Origin: Trichococcus sp. K1Tr
Lineage (GTDB): Bacteria > Bacillota > Bacilli > Lactobacillales > Aerococcaceae
Direction: 5' to 3'
NCBI RefSeq assembly: GCF_028309625.1
Contig: NZ_JAQMHR010000005.1
Span: forward strand, 1 to 64,000
DNA: 64,000 bases
Part shown: piece by piece, positions 31,783 to 40,793 of the stretch
Position numbering within the stretch: position 1 is the first letter of the stretch
Layout: each line of letters opens with the position of its first letter
Program-made: the position numbers and the translations under genes
Notes under the pieces: model-generated
Told to the model about the DNA's origin: nothing
Databases searched by the model: none
Seen by the model: only the letters and a program-made list of their open reading frames with translations

Positions 31783-32430
31783 ATGGAGAAAACGACCAAG
31801 AAAAAATTGCTTTTCATCGGCGACAGCATCACGGATGTCGGCCGCAACCGTAACAATCCCGATTCGCTGGGGAAAGGCTATGTGGCAATGATAGCGAAGG
31901 CTCTTGCGGACAGGGGCGATGCCGAACACTACCAGCTGATCAACCGCGGCATCAGCGGCAACCGAATCCATGATATAGCGGAAAGATGGCACGCCGATTG
32001 CGTTTCGCTCGAACCCGATGTCGTCACTATGTTGATTGGCATCAATGATACGTGGCATAATGTCGGCGATGAAACGGTGTTCGCGACCGTACAGGGCGCT
32101 GAACAGTTCGAAATGCATTACCGCCATTTGTTGGCCTCCTTGCGGAAAAAATCGGATGCCCGGATCATACTGATGGAACCGTTCGTTTTTCCGTATCCGG
32201 AAGACCGCAAAACTTGGCGGGTCGATTTAGATCCAAAACAGGAAATCGTCAAACGCCTTGCCGAAGAATTCGATGCCGAATGGATTGGGCTGGATGCTTA
32301 TTTGAATGCAATCGGTGCTGTCGATGGTTATGAAACATTGTCGAATGACGGCGTCCATCCGACCAAAAAAGGCCACCAACTCATCGCCGATGCTTGGCTG
32401 AAGCAATTTGACGAGAGCGGCATAAAATAA
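31783..32430 (+). CDS. SGNH/GDSL-type lipase/esterase
   Basis: 215 residues. Block I is LLFIGDSITDVGRNRNNPDS with the nucleophile Ser, block II has Gly in NRGISGNRIHD, block III is MLIGINDTWHN and block V is NDGVHPTKKGHQ (Asp and His of the triad). No signal peptide, so cytosolic. Likely substrates are acetylated sugars or acyl-thioesters, as in the YxiM/rhamnogalacturonan acetylesterase-like branch; this is inference. Nine bases after the glyoxalase gene, same transcript. Confidence 0.87.
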   Translation: MEKTTKKKLLFIGDSITDVGRNRNNPDSLGKGYVAMIAKALADRGDAEHYQLINRGISGNRIHDIAERWHADCVSLEPDVVTMLIGINDTWHNVGDETVFATVQGAEQFEMHYRHLLASLRKKSDARIILMEPFVFPYPEDRKTWRVDLDPKQEIVKRLAEEFDAEWIGLDAYLNAIGAVDGYETLSNDGVHPTKKGHQLIADAWLKQFDESGIK

Positions 32431-32466
32431 AAACCAGTGAATCAGCGTCTGCAATCAAAAAAAGAC

Positions 32467-32495
32467 TTGCCTTTTCGGTTTCTGCATGATAAGAT
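32467..32495 (+). promoter_or_regulatory. Promoter of the structured RNA
   Basis: -35 TTGCCT (32467-32472), 17 bases, -10 TAAGAT (32490-32495). The predicted start near 32502 coincides with the start of the folded region. Confidence 0.55.
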
Positions 32496-32501
32496 ATTTT
32501 A

Positions 32502-32725
32502 CATGCGATGAGGCGACGAGCAATCAGGTGGGTTCGCCCATTCCGCGCAAGCGGCGAAGTGATTGCAAATCAAACGGGACATACGTGCTTGCACAACCAC
32601 AGGATGTGGATGTTTGATGGTGACTGCTGTGAACAGTCCCATCCATGGGTTTACCCATGCCGTATCAGAAGAAAGGGTCGGAAAGTTGAACACTTAGGTG
32701 TTTACCTTTTCGGCCCTTTCTTTTT
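32502..32725 (+). ncRNA. Candidate structured non-coding RNA, about 225 nt, with own promoter and terminator
   Basis: Dense, mostly perfect stems. GCAATCA (32520) pairs with TGATTGC (32560). It encloses TGGG-TTCG-CCCA (32529-32540) and CCGC-GCAA-GCGG, a GNRA loop (32543-32554). ATCAAAC (32569) pairs with GTTTGAT (32612), enclosing GTGC/GCAC and CCACA/TGTGG hairpins. GATGG-GACTG pairs with CAGTC-CCATC (32616-32643), sharing GAT with the previous stem. CATGGG-TTTA-CCCATG (32644-32659) is perfect. A 15-bp terminator ends it. No reading frame here has a ribosome site. It could be a free regulatory RNA such as one of the large Firmicutes RNA classes. I cannot name the class. Confidence 0.7.
32671..32725 (+). 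terminator. Terminator of the structured RNA
   Basis: GAAAGGGTCGGAAAG pairs with CTTTTCGGCCCTTTC over 15 bp (two G-T pairs). An AACAC/GTGTT hairpin sits in the loop, and T5 follows. Confidence 0.88.
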
Positions 32726-32747
32726 GTGGTTTCAGCGATTGGGGCCG

Positions 32748-32918
32748 CCAGCTCCGGTGAGGGGCGGCTCGCCGGAGCTGGATCATCCGGATTATCGGCT
32801 CCTCCGGCGAGGAGAGGCTCGCCGGAGAAGAACACCGAAAATGGGCCGCTCCTCCGGCGACAGCCGCTTCGCCGGAGGAGCGGCCGGTTTCCCCGGTCCC
32901 ACCGGCCGTTCTTCGGCC
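32748..32918. repeat. Cluster of CTCCGGCGA palindromes (GC-rich)
   Basis: Three large hairpins with the same core: 32748-32781 (CCAGCTCCGG / CCGGAGCTGG), 32802-32827 (CTCCGGCGAG / CTCGCCGGAG) and 32844-32885 (17-bp perfect arms, loop of 8). A GGCCG/CGGCC hairpin lies at 32904-32918. The block is far richer in G+C than its surroundings. A second, partly decayed cluster of three lies at 57156-57290. No convincing gene; open frames over it have no ribosome sites. Confidence 0.8.
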
Positions 32919-32987
32919 AAGCCAAGTCCGCCAAAGCCGGACCATAAATATGTAAGGGCTTTATTAGGCGCAGCGGCCGCCATGCGG

Positions 32988-32993
32988 TATAAT
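32988..32993 (+). promoter_or_regulatory. Probable -10 element for the DUF4349 gene
   Basis: Perfect TATAAT 38 bases before the start codon. No good -35 is seen; the upstream side is the GC-rich repeat block. Confidence 0.45.
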
Positions 32994-33031
32994 CTAAGTA
33001 GGAAACTTAGGAAAGATTGGAGGCGCCTCAA

Positions 33032-34153
33032 TTGAAAAAACTGAAATTATTGATACTATCGCTGCTGTCATTCTCGCTGGTGGGTTGTTCATTCTTAACG
33101 ACGGAAGAAACGAGTGTTTCGCAACAGGACGCTGCCGGAGTAGACAACGTGACGACTGAAATATCCAAAATGGATGGGGCAGTCGGGTCTGGATTGCTCA
33201 TCGGCGAAAAGGTAGTCACCACTGTCCATCTCTCCTATGAAACGTTGAAATATGATGATTCCATCGCTTACCTGAAGGAAATCGTCGGTAAATACGGGGC
33301 CTATGTGGAATATTCCTACGAATCCAGCGGCGGCGACATGTTCTACACGACTACTTCATTGAGCCAAAACTATCGCCAAGGCAGCTACACAATCCGGATC
33401 CCGAAAGATTCCGTGACAGCCTTCCTGGACGATCTGGAGGGCGGACTGGGAACGAAAATCAGCGAGCAGCAGGGCAATGAGGACGTAACGCAATACTACG
33501 AGGATACGGCCACCCGCATCAGCGTGCTGCAAAGGAAGGAAGAGCGCTTGTTGGCGCTGCTCGAGCAAGCGGAAACAGTCGAGGAGATCCTAGCTATCGA
33601 AGACAGTCTCAGTGCTGCCATAGCCGAAAGGGAAGTGCTTCAGGCTGAGTTGGACAACATCGATGATTTGGTCGACTATACAGCTTTGTATCTGACCGTT
33701 TCCGAGCGTTCGCGCATCTCGAATAACCAAGGCGGATCGACGCCTTTCTGGGATCGCGTCAAGGATGCTTTCACCGATTCGCTTTATTCCTTCTACTATT
33801 GGCTGCAGGATGCCGCAATCTGGTTCATCTATGCGATGCCATTCTTTGTAGCAGTTCTGTTGTTGTTGCTGCTGCTGTGGGCGATCAAAAAACTGTTCGG
33901 CAAAACGATTTGGGGCAAACAAAGGGCCGAAAAGCAACTTCTGGAAAGAAAACAGATCGAAGAGCGCCGGAAAGAACGGTTTGACCGGACCCATCCAAGA
34001 AAACCGGGAGGCACAAATGTAGCTTCCAAACCGACCGTGGAACCGTCTGTGAAAACAACAAGCACACCACAAACCCCAGTCCCGCCGGTCGAAAAGACCG
34101 ACCAGCCGGATTTGAAACCGAAAGATAATGAAGGGGATCCGCTCGAGCCATAA
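33032..34153 (+). CDS. DUF4349 lipoprotein with coiled coil and membrane anchor
   Basis: 373 residues from a TTG start chosen because GGAGG lies 8 bases upstream. A lipoprotein signal MKKLKLLILSLLSFSLVGC (lipobox LVGC, Cys19) leads the chain. The DUF4349 domain follows (about 65-225): AYVEYSYESSGGDMF, IRIPKDSVTAFLDDLEGGLG, EYYEDTATRISVLQRKEERLL, a coiled-coil hairpin region and LDNIDDLVDYTALYLTVSE. One membrane helix at about 262-287 precedes a long basic, then Pro/Thr-rich tail, predicted cytosolic. So it is anchored by lipid outside and by a helix, with a cytosolic tail. Function unknown. Confidence 0.85.
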   Translation: MKKLKLLILSLLSFSLVGCSFLTTEETSVSQQDAAGVDNVTTEISKMDGAVGSGLLIGEKVVTTVHLSYETLKYDDSIAYLKEIVGKYGAYVEYSYESSGGDMFYTTTSLSQNYRQGSYTIRIPKDSVTAFLDDLEGGLGTKISEQQGNEDVTQYYEDTATRISVLQRKEERLLALLEQAETVEEILAIEDSLSAAIAEREVLQAELDNIDDLVDYTALYLTVSERSRISNNQGGSTPFWDRVKDAFTDSLYSFYYWLQDAAIWFIYAMPFFVAVLLLLLLLWAIKKLFGKTIWGKQRAEKQLLERKQIEERRKERFDRTHPRKPGGTNVASKPTVEPSVKTTSTPQTPVPPVEKTDQPDLKPKDNEGDPLEP

Positions 34154-34181
34154 GTCAGGAACGGATTGAATTCAACCAAAC

Positions 34182-34226
34182 AAAGGACTGCATCCCGATC
34201 GCTCAAAGATCCGGATGCAGTCTTTT
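34182..34226 (+). terminator. Terminator after the DUF4349 gene
   Basis: AAAGGACTGCATCC pairs with GGATGCAGTC-TTTT, loop about 17 bases. Confidence 0.75.
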
Positions 34227-34321
34227 GAGCTTTAAGCATAAAAGATGGCTAAAATAAGTGCGCCTAAGTCGACTGGACGACTGGATTATATGGTAAAATA
34301 ACAGGATAGGAGGGTAATATT

Positions 34322-35605
34322 ATGGTAAAAAGAAAACTGTATATCATTTCATTAGATGCATTTGGTGCCAGTGACTTAGAATTTGCCAAGACGCTGCCCC
34401 ATTTCCAGGAAATATTGAACAGAAGTGCGCTCGTCAAAGAGGTGGAATCGGTTTATCCTTCTTTGACATACGTAGCCCATACTTCGATCGCAACAGGGAT
34501 GAATCCGAATCGCCACGGCGTCATCCACAATACACATCGGCAACCGGAAAGACAGTCTCCGGACTGGTATTGGTATGCCAAAGAAATAAAGAAGGCGACA
34601 TTGTTTGATGTCGCAAAGAAGGCTGGTTATACAACCTGCGCTTTGCTTTGGCCAGTGACGGGGAAAAGTTCTTCCATCGATTATAACCTCGCGGAAATTT
34701 TTCCGAACAGGCCGTGGCAAAATCAAGTCATGGTTTCCGCTTTTGCCTCCAGCACAAAATATGCGCTGGAGATGAACAAAAAATACAGTTCGTTGCGGAA
34801 CGGCATTGCCCAACCGGAGTTGGATGAGTTTGTCACGGCGATTGCGGTCGACACAATCAAAACGAAACAGCCGGATCTGCTGGCTGTGCATCTGGTCGAT
34901 TTGGACAGTATGCGTCATCATTATGGCGTCTTGAGCGACCAAGCGAAAGAAGCCATCGTCCGGATGGATCGCCATCTCGGCCAAATCATCGACGCGATGA
35001 AAGAAACGGACATCTATGAGGATACCGTGTTGGCGGTGTTGGGCGATCATTATCAAATCGATACGCATACGGTCATCCGCCCGAACCACCTATTTTTGGA
35101 CAAAGGGTGGCAGACTTTGGACCGCAAAAAGAATATCAAGGACTGGAAAGTGCTGGCAAAAGCCGCAGATGGTGCTTGTTATATTTACCGCAAAGATGTC
35201 AGCATCACTAATAAAATGATATTGGATGCATTGAAAGGGATTGAAGACCGGGTTGAAACCATCCATTCGGCCGCAGAAGCCAGAAAAATGGGAGCGGATG
35301 AGAATTGCCTCTTCATTCTGGAAGCGAAGGCGGGTTATTATTTCGAGAGCGATGTGCTGTATCCTTTCATGGAAAGCACCGCCAAAAACCTGCCCGACCG
35401 AAGACTGCATAGCGCAACGCACGGCTTCAGTCCGAAAAAGAAAAAATATGCCACGATGCTGATGGTTTCCGGACCCGGAATCGACAAAGACGCTGTTGTC
35501 GAAAAGGGCAGGTTGATCGACGAAGGACCGACTTTCCTGCATGCAATCGGTCTGAAATTTCCGGAAGCCACGGATGGAAGGGTCATCAACAAAATATTTT
35601 TGTAA
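34322..35605 (+). CDS. Type I phosphodiesterase / nucleotide pyrophosphatase-like protein (alkaline phosphatase superfamily)
   Basis: 427 residues, no signal peptide. N-terminal metal Asp in LYIISLDAFGASDL. The nucleophile Thr or Ser is probably in YPSLTYVAHTSIATGMNP, followed by NRHGVIHNT; other ligands are in HLVDLDSMRHHYG, VLGDHYQIDTHTV and RRLHSATHGFSP. This pattern is that of NPP-type phosphodiesterases, acting on nucleotide or lipid phosphodiesters; the true substrate is unknown. AGGAGGG precedes the ATG. mutT follows after 21 bases, so a nucleotide-related role for the pair is possible. Confidence 0.85.
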   Translation: MVKRKLYIISLDAFGASDLEFAKTLPHFQEILNRSALVKEVESVYPSLTYVAHTSIATGMNPNRHGVIHNTHRQPERQSPDWYWYAKEIKKATLFDVAKKAGYTTCALLWPVTGKSSSIDYNLAEIFPNRPWQNQVMVSAFASSTKYALEMNKKYSSLRNGIAQPELDEFVTAIAVDTIKTKQPDLLAVHLVDLDSMRHHYGVLSDQAKEAIVRMDRHLGQIIDAMKETDIYEDTVLAVLGDHYQIDTHTVIRPNHLFLDKGWQTLDRKKNIKDWKVLAKAADGACYIYRKDVSITNKMILDALKGIEDRVETIHSAAEARKMGADENCLFILEAKAGYYFESDVLYPFMESTAKNLPDRRLHSATHGFSPKKKKYATMLMVSGPGIDKDAVVEKGRLIDEGPTFLHAIGLKFPEATDGRVINKIFL

Positions 35606-35626
35606 TCGGGAGGATTTAATCGCCGC

Positions 35627-36010
35627 ATGATCAAAGTAGTGGGAGCTGTAATAGAAAAAGAAGGCAGCATTTTTTGTGCCAAAAGAGGGCCGGGTAAGGC
35701 ATTAGCCGGCCTGTGGGAATTTCCTGGAGGAAAGCTTGAGGAGAACGAGACGGCAGAAGAGGCCCTTGTCCGGGAGATGGAGGAGGAATTTTCCTGCCGG
35801 ATCCTGGTCAAAGAGGAGCTGCTCACAATCCAGCATCTTTATGATTTCGGGACCGTGGAGTTGACGACGCTTCTCTGTGAATTGAACGAGGGCGAACCGC
35901 GATTGTCGGAGCACACGGAAATGCGTTGGGTGAACGTTTCAGAATTGCCTGAGTTGGACTGGGCGCCGGCAGATATCCCTACCGTGGAGCTGCTGATCCA
36001 ACGATTGTAA
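35627..36010 (+). CDS. mutT: NUDIX hydrolase, MutT type
   Basis: 127 residues. The Nudix box runs from GGKLEENETAEEALVREMEE and is complete (G, E, RE, EE). ALAGLWEFPGGKLEENE and the N-terminal KVVGAVIEKEGSIFCAKRGPG are typical of 8-oxo-dGTP diphosphatase, which clears oxidised dGTP from the pool. Related Nudix enzymes with other nucleotides cannot be excluded. GGGAGG is 13 bases from the ATG. Probably co-transcribed with the phosphodiesterase. Confidence 0.87.
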   Translation: MIKVVGAVIEKEGSIFCAKRGPGKALAGLWEFPGGKLEENETAEEALVREMEEEFSCRILVKEELLTIQHLYDFGTVELTTLLCELNEGEPRLSEHTEMRWVNVSELPELDWAPADIPTVELLIQRL

Positions 36011-36057
36011 ATACCAAGTAAAAATAATCCTGAATTGTAAAAATTATGCCACAATCT

Positions 36058-36102
36058 TTGCAAATCAGGATTTCTTTACTATATAAATGTAAGCGGAAAC
36101 AT
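36058..36102 (+). promoter_or_regulatory. Promoter with perfect cre site upstream of the glycogen operon
   Basis: -35 TTGCAA (36058-36063) and -10 TATATA or TATAAA (36080-36087). ATGTAAGCGGAAACAT (36087-36102) matches the cre consensus WTGNNARCGNWWWCAW at every position and begins at the -10. CcpA bound here would repress. A GCAATC/GATTGC hairpin follows (36105-36121), and a weaker cre half-match lies near 36299 (AGCGTTTACAA). The rest of the AT-rich 36103-36526 stretch holds no gene. Confidence 0.65.
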
Positions 36103-36526
36103 TCGCAATCTGGGAGATTGCCCGATTTGTGAAATAAATAACTAAATCTATCTGTGTATTTACATGTCCTTATTTGTAAGTGAATGTTGACAAAGTGTTG
36201 TAACAATAAGCCTGGTTGAAATGCCTCTCATCGTTATCTAATCAAAAGTTCATTTTCATGACTCAGATGGATTCTATATAGTGATATTCATGTCTTAAGT
36301 TTGAATAGCGTTTACAATGTTGTTTTTATGTAAAAAAACTATTAAGGATGATAGTTTATTACTATTAGGAAGAGAAATAGGTCTCAATATATTTATTATG
36401 GATTATGGCAAAATCATCTTTAAAATGGTATTATGGATATATATTAATGAAAGGGCCTGGCATGATTAAATAAATCATTATTGGATCGTTTTGTTACAGC
36501 AATATAATTGTAAGGGAAGTGTCTGG

Positions 36527-38437
36527 ATGAGTGCAAAAACGAACATACTTAAAGAATTAGAAAAAGAGATGTATTTGTTCAACATCGGGGAGCATCTTGA
36601 AAGCTATCGCTTTTTAGGAAGTAAACAACGGACCGAAAACGGGATTGAAGGCTGGCGGTTCACTGTTTGGGCGCCCAATGCAAAAAACGTTTCGGTGGTT
36701 GGGGACTTTACTGAGTGGAAACCCGTAGAAATGCAAAAAATAGGCAAAACCGGTGGCTGGTCACTCTTTACGGAGGATGCGGCACAAGGGGACTGCTACA
36801 AGTATTATATCGAAGACAAAAACGGCAAAAAGAAATACAAAATCGATCCTTATTCTTTTGCGTACGAAGTTCCGCCGAAAGACGCCTCAGTCGTGTTTGA
36901 TATGCCTGAGAAAAAATGGAAAGACGGCAGATGGTCCGCAAACAAAAAAAGAAAGTCCATCTATCAAAAACCGCTTAACATTTATGAAGTGCATTTCAGC
37001 TCTTGGAAAAAACATGATGATGGCAGCTGGTATTCCTTTAAGGATCTTGCTGAAACGTTGATTCCATATGTGAAGGAAATGGGCTACACGCACATTGAAT
37101 TCATGCCATTGATGGAACATCCGTTGGAAGCTTCTTGGGGCTATCAAATCACCGGATACTTCGCGGTGGCTGCCCGTTACGGCAATTTGCTCGAATTACG
37201 GGATTTCGTGGAAGAAGCGCATAAAGAAGGGGTCGGGGTCATCATGGACTGGGTTCCCGGACATTTCTGCAAAAATGACTATGCGTTAGCCAATTTCGAT
37301 GGCACACCGACTTTCGAATACGCCGATCCGAATCGCGCCATCAACAACCGCTGGGGAACATTGAATTTTGACTTGGGTAAAGCGCAAGTACACAGTTTCC
37401 TGATTTCGAACGCCATTTTCTGGCTACAAGAGTTCCATTTTGACGGAATCCGTGTCGATGCCGTTTCGAATATGCTTTACCTTGATTATGATGAGGGCCC
37501 TTGGACACCGAATGAAGACGGTGGCAATGATAATCGCCAAGGGATCGAATTCCTGAAGAAAATGAACACGAAAGTCTTCGAGCGCCAACCGGATACTTAC
37601 ATGATTGCGGAAGAAAGCACTGCCTGGGCGAACGTCACGAAACCTATCGAGATGGGCGGTTTAGGCTTCAACTATAAATGGAATATGGGCTGGATGAATG
37701 ATACGTTGCGTTTCTTCGAAATGGATCCGTTGTTCCGAAAAGATAATTTCAACCTGATCACCTTCTCATTTATGTATGCTTTCAATGAGAACTTTATTTT
37801 GCCGATATCCCATGATGAAGTGGTCCACGGGAAACAGTCCCTTTTGGCAAAAATGCCGGGTGACCGCTATAAACAATTTGCGGGCTTACGGACGCTGCAA
37901 GCCTATATGATGGCTCACCCAGGGAAAAAATTGAATTTCATGGGCAATGAAATCGGACAATTCCTGGAATGGCGCTTCTACGAACAAATCGAATGGGATG
38001 TCTTGAATAATGAGTTCAATCCGGAGTTCCAGCATTACATCAAAACGTTGAATCATCTTTACAAAGATACGAAAGCTTTGCATGAAGTCGATGATGCAAA
38101 CACCGGTTTAGAACTTTTGGACGCGGACAATAGCTCGGAGTCAGTCCTTTCCTTCATAAGAACAGGTGAAAAACCGCGCGATTTCCTGATTGTCGTCTGC
38201 AACTTCACACCTGTAGAGCGTCGCAATTTCCGAGTGGGCGTGCCATATGAGGGCCACTACGAAGTATTGCTTAATACTGAAATGCAGGAATTCGGCGGTA
38301 CTTGGACCGAAAATCTGCCTGAAATGGTCACCAGCCTCGACGGCATGAATCGCCAACCGTTCTCGATCGAATTTACGTTACCCGCATTAGGAGTTTTGTT
38401 CATCAAACCAAAACGCGTTTTTGGTGTTAATAAATAG
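36527..38437 (+). CDS. glgB: 1,4-alpha-glucan branching enzyme (GH13)
   Basis: 636 residues. Makes alpha-1,6 branches in glycogen. An N-terminal CBM48 ([20 protein letters not shown]) is followed by the GH13 barrel: IMDWVPGHF (region I), [12 protein letters not shown] (nucleophile Asp, region II), MIAEEST (acid Glu, region III) and [10 protein letters not shown] (region IV). A C-terminal beta domain closes the chain. The start is the ATG at 36527, 7 bases after AAGGGAAG; a frame open to 36491 lacks a site. First gene of glgBCDAP behind a cre site. Confidence 0.97.
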   Translation: MSAKTNILKELEKEMYLFNIGEHLESYRFLGSKQRTENGIEGWRFTVWAPNAKNVSVVGDFTEWKPVEMQKIGKTGGWSLFTEDAAQGDCYKYYIEDKNGKKKYKIDPYSFAYEVPPKDASVVFDMPEKKWKDGRWSANKKRKSIYQKPLNIYEVHFSSWKKHDDGSWYSFKDLAETLIPYVKEMGYTHIEFMPLMEHPLEASWGYQITGYFAVAARYGNLLELRDFVEEAHKEGVGVIMDWVPGHFCKNDYALANFDGTPTFEYADPNRAINNRWGTLNFDLGKAQVHSFLISNAIFWLQEFHFDGIRVDAVSNMLYLDYDEGPWTPNEDGGNDNRQGIEFLKKMNTKVFERQPDTYMIAEESTAWANVTKPIEMGGLGFNYKWNMGWMNDTLRFFEMDPLFRKDNFNLITFSFMYAFNENFILPISHDEVVHGKQSLLAKMPGDRYKQFAGLRTLQAYMMAHPGKKLNFMGNEIGQFLEWRFYEQIEWDVLNNEFNPEFQHYIKTLNHLYKDTKALHEVDDANTGLELLDADNSSESVLSFIRTGEKPRDFLIVVCNFTPVERRNFRVGVPYEGHYEVLLNTEMQEFGGTWTENLPEMVTSLDGMNRQPFSIEFTLPALGVLFIKPKRVFGVNK

Positions 38438-38471
38438 ATCTACAGATAGTTATGATGAGAAGGAGGGGAAA

Positions 38472-38489
38472 GGAAGAGGCATTCTTCCT
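38472..38489 (+). promoter_or_regulatory. Hairpin between ribosome site and start codon of glgC
   Basis: AGGAAGA pairs with TCTTCCT around GGCAT. The strong AAGGAGGGG site at 38460-38468 is 27 bases from the ATG, but folding of this hairpin would bring them to about 9 bases apart. Confidence 0.45.
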
Positions 38490-38495
38490 GATACT

Positions 38496-39644
38496 ATGAA
38501 AAATCAAATGGTAGCAATGATATTAGCCGGAGGGCAAGGCACTCGGCTTGGAAAATTGACGCGCGAAACAGCCAAACCGGCCGTTCCGTTTGGCGGAAAA
38601 TATCGAATAATCGACTTTGCTTTAAGTAACTGCGCTAACTCAGGGATCAATAAAGTCGGGGTAGTGACACAATATCAACCTTTAGAATTGAATGAACACA
38701 TCGGCAACGGTGAATCATGGGGACTGAACGGTGGAGATGGTGGAGCGACTATCTTGCAGCCGTATTCGAGCGCGGATGGCGAAAAGTGGTTCAAGGGTAC
38801 CGCTCATGCCATCTACCAAAATATCGCCTATATCGACAGATACAATCCCGAATACGTTTTAGTGTTGTCCGGTGACCATATCTACAAGATGGACTATTCC
38901 CACATGTTGGAATTCCATATTGCGCACAATGCCAGTTTGACAGTCGGCGTTATCCCTGTTCCGATGGAAGAAGCACCGCGCTTCGGGATCATGAATACGG
39001 ATCAGACAAACCGCATCATCGAATTCGATGAAAAACCGAAAGAACCGAAAAGCAATCTGGCATCCATGGGGATCTACATCTTCAATTGGTCAGTATTGCG
39101 CAAGTATTTGGTTGAGGATCAAGCGAAGCAACGCGAAATGGAAGATTTCGGTAAAAACGTCATCCCGACCTATCTTGAAAACGGCGAAAACTGCTTTGCT
39201 TATGCGTTTGATGGGTATTGGAAAGATGTCGGTACCATCGAAAGCCTTTGGGAAGCGAACATGGAATTCCTGGATCCAGAGCATATCCTGAATATCCGCG
39301 ATGAAGAATGGCGCATCTATTCCAAAAATCCGGTATCCCCTCCGCAATTTTTGACAGAAACCTCCAACGTGACGGATTCCATGATCGTTGACGGATGCTA
39401 TGTGGCAGGTGAAATCACCCATTCAATCCTTTCCCAGAATGTTCGGGTCGGAAATGGGTCGGTCGTACGCGATAGCTTGATCATGGCGAACGTAACAATC
39501 GGAGAGAATGTCACAATCGAGCATGCCATCATCGGAGAAAATGCTAAAATTGCCGACAATGCGAATGTCATCGGCAAGAACGGTGAAATCGAAGTTGTTG
39601 GATATGCTGAAGTTATAGGAGGACTGAAAGATGAAGATGAATAG
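38496..39644 (+). CDS. glgC: Glucose-1-phosphate adenylyltransferase, catalytic subunit
   Basis: 382 residues. Makes ADP-glucose from ATP and glucose 1-phosphate, the committed step of glycogen synthesis. [35 protein letters not shown] is the nucleotide site (given as position 5-40), [15 protein letters not shown] carries the metal Asp, and [12 protein letters not shown] and the left-handed beta-helix (from about 290) follow. The ATG at 38496 gives the usual N-terminus [13 protein letters not shown]; frames further upstream reach 38421 but would add an unrelated tail. It overlaps glgD by 14 bases, in keeping with a GlgC/GlgD heterotetramer. Confidence 0.96.
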   Translation: MKNQMVAMILAGGQGTRLGKLTRETAKPAVPFGGKYRIIDFALSNCANSGINKVGVVTQYQPLELNEHIGNGESWGLNGGDGGATILQPYSSADGEKWFKGTAHAIYQNIAYIDRYNPEYVLVLSGDHIYKMDYSHMLEFHIAHNASLTVGVIPVPMEEAPRFGIMNTDQTNRIIEFDEKPKEPKSNLASMGIYIFNWSVLRKYLVEDQAKQREMEDFGKNVIPTYLENGENCFAYAFDGYWKDVGTIESLWEANMEFLDPEHILNIRDEEWRIYSKNPVSPPQFLTETSNVTDSMIVDGCYVAGEITHSILSQNVRVGNGSVVRDSLIMANVTIGENVTIEHAIIGENAKIADNANVIGKNGEIEVVGYAEVIGGLKDEDE

Positions 39645-40776
39645 TATTTGTGCCATATTAAACTTGACCGAGGACGAGACAACGTTGAAACCGTTGACGA
39701 ATGTCCGCCCAATTGCTTCGTTACCATTTGCGAGTCGTTATCGCTTGATCGACTTCAATCTTTCCAGCATCAGCCATGCTGAAATCAAATCAGTCGGCAT
39801 GTTCATCGCTGGAAGCGGCCGTTCAATCTATGATCATATCCGCAGCGGTTCCGTCTGGAATCTTGAATCCGGACTCACCGGCGGGATTTTCACCTATTCC
39901 CAACAGTTGCTGAAAGCAATCCAGGAGAAGAACGGTGATGCTCCGGACTTTTACATGAACCACAAAGAGTTCATCACCCGTTCCAAAGGCGAATATGTCA
40001 TCGTTATGGGCAGCAAAATCTTGGCCAATGTCGACATCAAAGCCATTATGCAACATCATTTGGCGAAGGAAGGCGACATCACTGTAGTCTATAAGAGCCT
40101 TCCGAAAGGCGCCTTGGAAAACAGACCGCATGAAAAAGTATTGAAAATCGATCGCGATGAGTATTTGCTGCATCTGACCGACGTGCAGGAAGCACCTGCA
40201 GATCTTGAACGCCTTGCGATGAGCATGAACATGTACTTCATGAGAGCGGACAAGCTGTTGGAATTGATCCAGCGTGCCGAATTGGAAAACGTGCAACTCG
40301 ATTCAGACAAATTGATTAAACACTACTTGCCGGATTACCAAGTCAATACTTACGAGTATACCGGCTATATGGCGAACATCGATTCAATCGACGCCTACTT
40401 CAATGCTAATATGGAAATGTTGGAAAAGAATAAGTTTTCAGCTTTGTTCCACGGCAGCCAACACGTCATCACAAAGGTGAAGAACGGAGCACCGACCTAT
40501 TATGCTAAAGGGGCTCATGTGAAAAATGCCCAGTTCGCTACTGGTTGCGTCATTGAAGGGACAGTCGAAGACTCCTTGATTTTCCGTAAAGTCAACATCG
40601 CTAAGGACGCCGAAATACGCAACTCCATCATCATGCAGGGTGCACAGATCGGTGAAGGCGCAATCCTCGAATATTGTATCTTGGATAAAAATGTGACAGT
40701 CGGTCCTGGTGTGATTTTGAAAGGCACGAAAGATAATCTTGTCGTAATCGAAAAAAATAAAACACTCACAGTTTAG
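39631..40776 (+). CDS. glgD: Glucose-1-phosphate adenylyltransferase, regulatory subunit
   Basis: 381 residues. Paralogue of GlgC that lacks the standard pyrophosphorylase loop: where GlgC has GGQGTRLG, this protein reads [19 protein letters not shown]. Such GlgD subunits have little activity alone and tune GlgC in low-GC Gram-positives. [13 protein letters not shown] and the C-terminal beta-helix ([17 protein letters not shown] ... [19 protein letters not shown]) are kept. GGAGG lies 8 bases before the ATG, inside the glgC 3' end. Confidence 0.96.
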   Translation: MKMNSICAILNLTEDETTLKPLTNVRPIASLPFASRYRLIDFNLSSISHAEIKSVGMFIAGSGRSIYDHIRSGSVWNLESGLTGGIFTYSQQLLKAIQEKNGDAPDFYMNHKEFITRSKGEYVIVMGSKILANVDIKAIMQHHLAKEGDITVVYKSLPKGALENRPHEKVLKIDRDEYLLHLTDVQEAPADLERLAMSMNMYFMRADKLLELIQRAELENVQLDSDKLIKHYLPDYQVNTYEYTGYMANIDSIDAYFNANMEMLEKNKFSALFHGSQHVITKVKNGAPTYYAKGAHVKNAQFATGCVIEGTVEDSLIFRKVNIAKDAEIRNSIIMQGAQIGEGAILEYCILDKNVTVGPGVILKGTKDNLVVIEKNKTLTV

Positions 40777-40793
40777 AAAGAAGGATGCGCACG

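Noticed and set aside
32508-33035. 175-codon open frame on the plus strand over the structured RNA and GC-rich repeats
   Set aside because: Composition is Arg/Pro/Gly-rich, as expected from GC-rich palindromes. It has no ribosome site, and the terminator at 32671-32725 would cut its transcript.
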